This document shows positions 1 through 5,758 of a stretch of DNA of 10,450 nucleotides, in pieces. This stretch comes from an uncultured Erysipelotrichaceae bacterium. Its GTDB lineage: Bacteria > Bacillota_I > Bacilli_A > Acholeplasmatales > Anaeroplasmataceae. The stretch lies in contig CADBQV010000010.1 in assembly GCA_902796895.1 (NCBI GenBank), forward strand, positions 1 through 10,450, given 5' to 3'. The notes beneath the pieces are model-generated. The model ran no database searches. It was not told where the DNA came from and was given only the letters and a program-made list of their open reading frames with translations. A program made the position numbers and the translations under genes. Each line of letters begins with the position of its first letter. The stretch's first letter is position 1.

Positions 1-1
1 A

Positions 2-385
2 GTTACTAAAGAAATGGTTAAATCAATGAATGAAAAGCCTATTGTATTTGCAATGGCAAATCCAAATCCAGAAATATCTTATGATGATGCTAAAGAGGCT
101 GGAGCTTATATTTGTGGTTCAGGTAGATCTGATTATCCAAATCAAATTAATAATGTCTTAGCTTTCCCAGGCCTATTTAAAGGTGCTTTAGCTGTAAGAG
201 CATCAAAGATTAATGAAGAAATGAAATTAGCTGCAGCAAAGGCTATCGCATATATTATTAAAGATGAGGAATTAAGTCCAGATTATATTGTTCCAAATCC
301 ATTTGATAAAAGAGTTGTTGAAGCAGTTAGTAAGGCCGTAGGAGATGCAGCAATTAAAACTGGTGTTTCTAAATTATATAAATAA
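2..385 (+). CDS. NAD(P)-dependent malic enzyme, C-terminal fragment (5' end outside window)
   Basis: This is the last 127 codons of a malic enzyme, which oxidatively decarboxylates malate to pyruvate and CO2 using NAD+ or NADP+ in the cytoplasm. The frame is open to the window edge, so the true start lies to the left. The fragment contains FAMANPNPEI, then a GRSDYPNQINNVLAFPG stretch, then a segment rich in Ala ahead of the C-terminal helices. These are hallmark conserved blocks of the bacterial malic enzyme NAD-binding domain (short, MaeB/YtsJ-like type), and the GRSDxPNQxNN block is close to invariant in the family. The protein ends 11 bases before a strong terminator, so the gene is monocistronic or last in its unit. 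Cofactor preference cannot be judged because the dinucleotide-binding motif is outside the window. No frameshift or decay is visible. Confidence 0.93.
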   Translation, partial: VTKEMVKSMNEKPIVFAMANPNPEISYDDAKEAGAYICGSGRSDYPNQINNVLAFPGLFKGALAVRASKINEEMKLAAAKAIAYIIKDEELSPDYIVPNPFDKRVVEAVSKAVGDAAIKTGVSKLYK

Positions 386-395
386 TATAAAAATT

Positions 396-424
396 ACATT
401 ATGCAAAAGCATAATGTTTTTTTT
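396..424 (+). terminator. Rho-independent terminator of the malic enzyme gene
   Basis: A perfect 9-bp stem (ACATTATGC at 396-404, GCATAATGT at 409-417) with an AAAA loop is followed by a run of eight T, beginning with the last stem base, up to 424. It starts 11 bases after the malic enzyme stop codon. Confidence 0.9.
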
Positions 425-438
425 ATGCTTAAAGGATG

Positions 439-467
439 AAAAAAAGGCTATGCACGAATGCATAACC
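439..467 (-). terminator. Rho-independent terminator of the minus-strand membrane protein gene
   Basis: Read on the minus strand, a 9-bp stem (GGTTATGCA / TGCATAGCC) closes a TTCG loop, a UUCG-type tetraloop, and is followed by seven T. One pair is a G-U wobble in the minus-strand RNA but would be a C/A mismatch on the plus strand, so the hairpin is built for the minus-strand transcript. It lies 12 bases after that gene's stop and converges on the malic enzyme terminator. Confidence 0.9.
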
Positions 468-479
468 TTAATTTTTAAA

Positions 480-3008
480 TTATCTAATAATCTTAATAGC
501 TGTACAGTTTGTACACATTAACATCTTTAATGCATCTGCGTCAAAGTATTCAGCATAGATTATTAATTTACGGTCAAGAGTACCTCTTGCCTTAATTCTT
601 AATACATTACCCTTTGTAACGATATGTAATGTCTTTAATACGTCGATTGTGATTTCATCACCATCTTCGAAGTGGTTACATAATGTATCTAGATATACAT
701 TAGCTTCAACTTCTTCTTCACCTAATTCTTCACCTGGAATCATTGGGATGTAGTCAGCTAAATCATCTGGCATATCTTCAGGGATTGAACGAACGTTCAT
801 TGTACTTTGTAGATAATCAGCTTGCATACCTAGTGTAGCCATGATTGCTTCACCATTAGGTATTAATTGTGGCATATAGTTAACTGGAGTATAATTTCTC
901 TTTGGTTTAACTAATCTATTAGCCATCATATAATCAACTAATTCTTTAAAGTATTTTAATGCTCTATCAGAACGAACTTTAATCATTACTGGAACATCTT
1001 TATATTGTTTCTTATCAGAAACATTCTTTAAATGGTACTTAGGATTTTCATCAATGAATGATGGATCAATTGCTAAGAATACCTTAATTGATTTTCCACC
1101 TAGTGCAACTTTTGCAACTAAGCCTTTATATCTATATGATTCGCATCTAGAAGAAATTCTTCCTTTAGCACGATACATTTGTAGATAATTCTTAATTTCA
1201 TTGTAATATTCCTTAGTTTCATAAGGAGCAAACATCATACGAGAATTGAATCTTCTCTTAATCTTCTTTGGTTTTCCTTCAGCGTCAACTACTTGGAAGT
1301 CTTGAACTATAACGCCAGCTTCTTTAGAATGTTGAATTTCTTCAACTTCTGTTCCGTCATCTTCAACGTCATCGTTGTCGTCTTCTTCTTCAGCCTCTTC
1401 TTCGTCTTCAGCTTCATCTTCGTCTTCAGCTTCTTCTTCAGCAGGAGCTTCTTCTTCAACTACAGCTTCCTCAACTGGAGCTTCTTCTTGAGCTTCTTCT
1501 TCAACGATTTCTTCTTCAGAATTATCATATAAGTCATCAGCTGCCTCTTCAACAACTTCTTCCTCTACAACTTCTTCTTCAGGTTCTTCATCTTTACCAT
1601 ATACAGCTTCATAAATAGCTTCGTCTTCTTCAGTTAATGCAAGAGGATCAACTTCTTCTGGTTCTTCCTCTTCTTCAACTTCTTCTTCAGCAGCCTCTTC
1701 TTCAGCTGGAGCTTCTTCTTGAGCTTCTTCTTCAACTGGCTTATCAGCTACTAATGCGAATACTGGATCGAAGTTCTTTAATCTAATAATTTGAACAGCA
1801 ACTGTAACAATGAATACTAATGCAAATACAATTAATGATACTAATAAGATAATATTATCAGTGAATAAATTGAACTTACCAGCGATTGCTGTACTAATGA
1901 TTGTTGTAACTACTGATGCAGTACCGAAGAATAATGCAACTAATACCCAGTCAACTTTTTCAGCTTTTGTAGATTTGAAGTTTTTGAATACAAATAATAA
2001 TGCACAAAGTAATACAGCACATACCATTGCAAAGATTGCATAGATTGTTGTACCATTACCATTTAAACCAAATCTTGCAGCAAGTGGGTTACCACCAATT
2101 GCAGTCGCATAAGCTAATGCGAAGAATAATACAGTTAAACCACCAATGATTAATGCACAAGCAGGATCATATGTTTCATATGTTTGCTTGAAATAAGTTC
2201 TAATCTTTTGAGCAGGGTTATCATAACCTCTACCTTTATTATAAGATACAGCTCTAACTAATAAGATACCTGCAGTTGCAACAACGATAATCATTAACAT
2301 TACTAATTCCTTTTTACTAATAACAGGAATTGATACGAATGTAATGTATACTGCTGCAATAAATACAGATGCAATTAAGAAGTCTAGAATTGTAACTTCT
2401 GTTGTTCTATCTAATGCAGGAATTAGTAAAATTACTAAAGCAGCAAGAGCGATACCAAAGATCATAAATTTATTTTTATCTAATGATCCGAACCAACTAC
2501 CTAATACCCCATTTTTTAAAAAGATAGTTCCAACTACAGCAAGAATAACACCAACGATTAATATTAAAAGTGGGTTATATGCACCAGCTAATGCACCGAA
2601 ATAATTCTTGAATGAACCATCAAGACTTTCGTCATCAGCGAATTTGAATCTGAAGCCAATTTCAACTAATAGAACTACAACTGATGCGATATAGCAAATG
2701 TAGCCTAAAGTGTCCATTGAACCTGATACAGCACCCATAATTAATAGGGTAACTCCAGATACAAAACCAACTACACGTAGGAAATCAATTAATCCTACTT
2801 TGTCTGTTTTAAGCTTAGATAATCCGACAATTGCAAGTGCAGGGAATAATACTAATAATACACCCTTTAGAATATCACTTACTACTTTACCAACGAATGT
2901 TGGATTAGTATATCCTAAAATTCCTACACCTACAAATAGAAGTACGAATAGAAGGAAAGTGAAAATGCCAAATGTCTTGAAATAAGTCTTAAAAAAGTTT
3001 TCTTTCAT
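480..3008 (-). CDS. Multi-spanning membrane protein with acidic linker and C-terminal uL15-like domain
   Basis: An 842-residue protein whose function I do not recognise. Residues 1-410 are membrane domain with about 12 hydrophobic helices (near 12-32, 45-63, 77-95, 100-118, 145-164, 180-198, 206-227, 234-252, 282-303, 320-341, 352-373, 385-408), arranged as three repeats of a four-helix unit. Residues 425-557 are almost entirely Glu, Asp, Ala and Val, a highly acidic and probably disordered linker. Residues 593-697 form a conserved-looking soluble domain (motifs ISSRCES, LAIDP, KYHLKNVSD, VRSDRALKYFKEL); I associate this type with multidomain Bacillota proteins. Residues 767-842 resemble the C-terminal half of ribosomal protein uL15 (LDTL..FEDGDEIT, VLRIKARGTLDRKL, then FDADALKML). 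The start at 3008 is preferred because AAGGAG lies 9 bases before it; an in-frame ATG at 3017 directly abuts that site. The gene has its own promoter and terminator. It is clearly not the ribosomal L15 gene itself, since the N-terminal half of L15 is absent. Confidence 0.85.
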   Translation of the reverse strand: MKENFFKTYFKTFGIFTFLLFVLLFVGVGILGYTNPTFVGKVVSDILKGVLLVLFPALAIVGLSKLKTDKVGLIDFLRVVGFVSGVTLLIMGAVSGSMDTLGYICYIASVVVLLVEIGFRFKFADDESLDGSFKNYFGALAGAYNPLLILIVGVILAVVGTIFLKNGVLGSWFGSLDKNKFMIFGIALAALVILLIPALDRTTEVTILDFLIASVFIAAVYITFVSIPVISKKELVMLMIIVVATAGILLVRAVSYNKGRGYDNPAQKIRTYFKQTYETYDPACALIIGGLTVLFFALAYATAIGGNPLAARFGLNGNGTTIYAIFAMVCAVLLCALLFVFKNFKSTKAEKVDWVLVALFFGTASVVTTIISTAIAGKFNLFTDNIILLVSLIVFALVFIVTVAVQIIRLKNFDPVFALVADKPVEEEAQEEAPAEEEAAEEEVEEEEEPEEVDPLALTEEDEAIYEAVYGKDEEPEEEVVEEEVVEEAADDLYDNSEEEIVEEEAQEEAPVEEAVVEEEAPAEEEAEDEDEAEDEEEAEEEDDNDDVEDDGTEVEEIQHSKEAGVIVQDFQVVDAEGKPKKIKRRFNSRMMFAPYETKEYYNEIKNYLQMYRAKGRISSRCESYRYKGLVAKVALGGKSIKVFLAIDPSFIDENPKYHLKNVSDKKQYKDVPVMIKVRSDRALKYFKELVDYMMANRLVKPKRNYTPVNYMPQLIPNGEAIMATLGMQADYLQSTMNVRSIPEDMPDDLADYIPMIPGEELGEEEVEANVYLDTLCNHFEDGDEITIDVLKTLHIVTKGNVLRIKARGTLDRKLIIYAEYFDADALKMLMCTNCTAIKIIR
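1338..1736 (-). repeat. Low-complexity Glu/Asp/Ala-rich coding repeat
   Basis: This part of the membrane protein gene encodes about 130 residues of Glu-rich sequence with recurring EEAQEEAP and EEEAPAEEE blocks. At DNA level it contains an exact 31-base direct repeat (1475-1505 and 1706-1736), 231 bases apart, which keeps the reading frame. The opposite strand gives a Phe/Ser-rich open frame, a shadow of this composition. Confidence 0.9.
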
Positions 3009-3042
3009 AAACAACATCTCCTTTTTACCAAAATCTAACTAT

Positions 3043-3071
3043 ATTTTATGACAAAAAACGCAATAAATCAA
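3043..3071 (-). promoter_or_regulatory. Promoter of the membrane protein gene
   Basis: On the minus strand TTGATT (3066-3071) and TAAAAT (3043-3048) are separated by 17 bases, matching the sigma-A consensus at 4/6 and 5/6. Transcription would start near 3036 and give a leader of about 28 bases with AAAAAGGAG just upstream of the start. The -35 box lies inside one arm of the large inverted repeat that separates this gene from phoH. Confidence 0.6.
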
Positions 3072-3131
3072 GGCAAATACGCGCATTTTTGCGTAAAAAC
3101 ACGCTCTTTTTGTGATTTTTTTGCGTTTTTT
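3053..3131 (-). terminator. Large imperfect inverted repeat, probable terminator of the lysR-rluA-phoH operon
   Basis: The arms 3053-3070 and 3113-3131 pair over 17 bp, with one small internal loop, around CGCAA/TTGCG. On the minus strand the distal arm ends in six T, as a terminator should, and it follows the phoH stop by a few bases. The 42-base interior holds two alternative short hairpins that share one GCGT (3078-3095, or 3091-3104). The loop is much longer than in a typical terminator, so termination is an inference. Confidence 0.5.
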
Positions 3132-3136
3132 TAGGA

Positions 3137-4093
3137 CTAATTATTCAAAGTTTCAAATCTTTCGATTATTTTTGCTACTAATGGATGACGAATAACATCG
3201 GCTTTTTCGAATACAATTGTAGCTACTTCGTTTAAGTTACGTAATAATTCGGCACTAATTTTTAGACCTGATTTTCTAGGATTTGGTAAATCTACTTGGC
3301 TTACATCTCCTGTTACTACCATCTTAGAATTAAAACCAAGTCTTGTTAAAAACATCTTTAATTGATCGATAGTCGCATTTTGTGCTTCATCTAAAATGAC
3401 AAATGCATCTTCTAATGTTCTACCTCTCATATATGCAAGTGGTGCAATTTCAATAACTTGCTTTTCAATTAGATTAGTTACTGCCTCAACTCCTAGCATA
3501 TCATATAATGCATCATATAAAGGTCTTAAATAAGGATCTACTTTTTCTTTTAAATCACCTGGTAAAAATCCAAGTGATTCTCCTGCTTCTACTGCAGGTC
3601 TTGTTAAAATTATTTTTTCGATATTTCCTTTTTTAAGTTCTTTAATTGCATAACATACTGCAAGATATGTCTTACCAGTACCTGCAGATCCAATTGAAAA
3701 TACTAAATCATGAGTTTCAATTGCTTTAATATATTCTTGTTGCTTTAATGTTTTTGCAAATATTGGTTTGTTATTGTATGTATGACATATTGGTTTTCTT
3801 TCTTCTAAGAATTTAAGATATTGTTCTTTTTTATTTGTTTCAACAATTGAATTGACATACATTATATCTCTTGGTCCTATATTATATGACATACTTGATA
3901 CAACATTTAAAATAGAAAACATTTCTTCTAATTTGTCATTAATTGTCTTATCTTCAGATGAAGAAAATATTTTAAGACCATTTATACCTATACTTACATC
4001 AAATAATTCTTCTATTGCTGAAATATTTTTATTATTAGAGCCACATATATTTTTTGCGGCTTCAGAATCTCTAAATTCAACCTCAAGTTTCAT
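3137..4093 (-). CDS. phoH: PhoH-like P-loop ATPase (PhoH/YbeZ family)
   Basis: A 318-residue cytoplasmic protein, the usual length for bacterial PhoH (about 320). Residues 1-70 match the N-terminal KH-like RNA-binding region. The ATPase domain has Walker A GSAGTGKT at 135-142, the family signature LTRPAVEAGE.LGFLPGDL around 163-181, Walker B FVILDEAQN at 231-239 and the sensor-like TGD at 261-263. The family is linked to RNA metabolism and phosphate stress, and in many bacteria it acts beside the endonuclease YbeY; no ybeY is visible in this window. The ATG overlaps the upstream rluA-type stop by one base (TAATG), and GGGAGG lies 7 bases upstream, so translation is probably coupled. It is the last gene of a three-gene operon. 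All key catalytic residues are present. Confidence 0.93.
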   Translation of the reverse strand: MKLEVEFRDSEAAKNICGSNNKNISAIEELFDVSIGINGLKIFSSSEDKTINDKLEEMFSILNVVSSMSYNIGPRDIMYVNSIVETNKKEQYLKFLEERKPICHTYNNKPIFAKTLKQQEYIKAIETHDLVFSIGSAGTGKTYLAVCYAIKELKKGNIEKIILTRPAVEAGESLGFLPGDLKEKVDPYLRPLYDALYDMLGVEAVTNLIEKQVIEIAPLAYMRGRTLEDAFVILDEAQNATIDQLKMFLTRLGFNSKMVVTGDVSQVDLPNPRKSGLKISAELLRNLNEVATIVFEKADVIRHPLVAKIIERFETLNN

Positions 4094-4737
4094 TATAAAA
4101 CCTCCCTAGTTTTAAAATTCATTATTTCTTTAGTTATTGGATGAGGAAATGATAATTCGTATGCCTCAAGTGGAAAATCAAGCAAATCAACCGAATTTGA
4201 TGAGCCATACTTAAAGTCTCCATACAAAGGATGACCAATATTAGCCATTTGGCATCTTATTTGATGGAATCTTCCTGTTTTTAAATTAATAATGATGTCA
4301 GTTACATCCTGATTATTAATTTTATAATTTTTAATTGCTTTATAATATAGTATTGCATCTTTTCCATTTTTAGAAATATATGATTTTTTCTCTTTTTCAT
4401 TTTTTTCTATTTTATTTTCTAATTTAATAAAATCATTATTATTTAATATACCTTCTACTGTTGCAAGATAAGTCTTTTTAAATTCATGATTTAATATTGA
4501 TTCATTTAATCTTTTAGCTGCTTTAGATGTTTTGGCAAAAACCATTACACCAGATGTATTTATATCTAGACGATGAACTAATCCTAAATATACATTTCCA
4601 GGCTTACTATATTTTTCTTTTATATATTCTTTAAGTATAGTTAGCATATCTTTTTTATCAGATCCATCAGCCTGTGATAAAATGCCTTTAGGTTTTATAC
4701 AAACTATAATATGATTATCTTCATATAATATATCCAT
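4093..4737 (-). CDS. RluA-family pseudouridine synthase
   Basis: A 214-residue enzyme expected to isomerise uridine to pseudouridine in rRNA or tRNA. The catalytic HRLD motif is at residues 55-58 (Asp58 is the nucleophile by family analogy), followed by TSGVMVFAKT. The conserved C-terminal block TGRFHQIRCQMANIGHPLYGD spans about 163-183. The protein is short and has no N-terminal S4 RNA-binding domain, unlike RluC and RluD, so it resembles the single-domain RluA/TruC-type members. The target site cannot be assigned from sequence. It starts 3 bases after the LysR stop, with its GAGGAA ribosome site formed by the last codons of that gene, and it overlaps phoH by one base. Both features point to co-transcription and translational coupling. 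Confidence 0.92.
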   Translation of the reverse strand: MDILYEDNHIIVCIKPKGILSQADGSDKKDMLTILKEYIKEKYSKPGNVYLGLVHRLDINTSGVMVFAKTSKAAKRLNESILNHEFKKTYLATVEGILNNNDFIKLENKIEKNEKEKKSYISKNGKDAILYYKAIKNYKINNQDVTDIIINLKTGRFHQIRCQMANIGHPLYGDFKYGSSNSVDLLDFPLEAYELSFPHPITKEIMNFKTREVL

Positions 4738-4740
4738 AAA

Positions 4741-5622
4741 TTATTCCTCTTTATATTTCTTTAAATAATCAATAATCATCATTTTCTTTTCGCTTAGATA
4801 ATTTCTTCTATTATATATAAGATAGAAATTTTGACTTGCAGAGAAGTTTAATAATTCTATTTTTCTTAAAATTGATTTTTCAAGTAAATCCTTAACACTT
4901 GATTCATATACAAAGCCAATACCATCATTAATATCAATTAGATTAACTAATAAATTAATATTAGATGCTTTAAGTACAACAGTATTTTTAAGTCTAATAT
5001 TTTTATTTTTCATAGATTGAATAAATGATCTAAACAATCCACCTTCTTCATCTCCTGTAACAATTATAGATTGCATTAGCTGTTCTCTTGTTATTCTTTC
5101 TTTACCATCAAATGCTCCACCATTTTTACATACTAATATTATTTCATTATGAGATAATGTAATACTATCAAAATTAGATGAATCAAAGCTATTATCGATA
5201 AAACCAAAATCTAATTGACCATTTAAGATTCTTTTTTCTATATCATTATAATTTAGAATATAAGGATTAATTTTAGTGGAATAATTCTTAATATTATTAA
5301 TTAAACCAGATGCGATAGGACAATCAGCAATTGTATTAGTGTATGCAATATTTAGGACTTCTGTATCACTACTATTTTTCAAATTATTTCTTAATTGCTC
5401 ATCTTCGTATTTGGCATATTTAGCATATTCATATAATATTTTACCATCTTTAGTTAAATCAAAATTCTTTGTATTAGAAAAAATAGTTATTTCATATTCT
5501 TTTTCAAGTGATTTAATATGATGCGTTACTGCTGGTTGTGTTATATATAATTTTTTAGCTGTCTTTGTATAGCTTTTTTCTTCTAATAAAGTAATAAATG
5601 TGATTAATTTAGCATCAATCAT
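4741..5622 (-). CDS. LysR-family transcriptional regulator
   Basis: A 293-residue protein, typical LysR length. Residues 1-60 form the winged helix-turn-helix, with the family pattern FITLLEEKSYTKTAKKLYITQPAVTHHIKSLE and its TQPAVTHHIK recognition helix. The segment up to about residue 85 is the linker helix, and roughly 90-290 is the periplasmic-binding-protein-like effector domain. The effector is unknown. The start ATG has GGGG 8 bases upstream. It is the first gene of an operon with a pseudouridine synthase and phoH, an unusual pairing, since LysR regulators are more often divergent from a metabolic target. There is no divergent gene here because lon lies upstream on the same strand, so autoregulation or a distant target is more likely. 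Confidence 0.93.
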   Translation of the reverse strand: MIDAKLITFITLLEEKSYTKTAKKLYITQPAVTHHIKSLEKEYEITIFSNTKNFDLTKDGKILYEYAKYAKYEDEQLRNNLKNSSDTEVLNIAYTNTIADCPIASGLINNIKNYSTKINPYILNYNDIEKRILNGQLDFGFIDNSFDSSNFDSITLSHNEIILVCKNGGAFDGKERITREQLMQSIIVTGDEEGGLFRSFIQSMKNKNIRLKNTVVLKASNINLLVNLIDINDGIGFVYESSVKDLLEKSILRKIELLNFSASQNFYLIYNRRNYLSEKKMMIIDYLKKYKEE

Positions 5623-5662
5623 ATAATCATCCCCATATAAAAAATATTAATCGTTTTATATA

Positions 5663-5691
5663 ATTATATAAATTATATTTATAGTAGTCAA
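5663..5691 (-). promoter_or_regulatory. Promoter of the lysR-rluA-phoH operon
   Basis: On the minus strand TTGACT (5686-5691; 5/6 to consensus) and a perfect TATAAT (5663-5668) are spaced by exactly 17 bases. Transcription would begin near 5656, about 34 bases before the LysR start. A perfect 14-bp AT palindrome (5657-5670) covers the -10 box and could be an operator, though AT-only palindromes arise easily in this composition. Confidence 0.72.
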
Positions 5692-5711
5692 TTGATTAAG
5701 GAATATAAAAT

Positions 5712-5748
5712 AAAAAAAGTGTGTAAAACTATTTATAATTTTACACAC
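5712..5748 (-). terminator. Rho-independent terminator of lon
   Basis: A perfect 10-bp stem (GTGTGTAAAA at 5719-5728 with TTTTACACAC at 5739-5748) around a 10-base loop is followed on the minus strand by seven T. It begins about 10 bases after the lon stop codon and separates lon from the LysR operon. Confidence 0.88.
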
Positions 5749-5758
5749 TATATATTAA

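Noticed and set aside
767..1010. Possible treatment of the membrane gene as ribosomal protein L15 itself
   Set aside because: Only the last 75 residues resemble uL15. The Gly-rich basic N-terminal half of L15 and a ribosomal operon context are absent.
1293..1532. Plus-strand open frame rich in Phe and Ser that looks like a membrane peptide
   Set aside because: It is the antisense of the Glu-rich linker: GAA/GAG codons read backwards give TTC/CTT/CTC. No ribosome site is visible and the minus-strand gene is clear.
1810..2985. Several plus-strand open frames of 77-91 codons opposite the membrane domain
   Set aside because: They lie wholly within a convincing minus-strand gene, show no family resemblance, and arise from its codon use.
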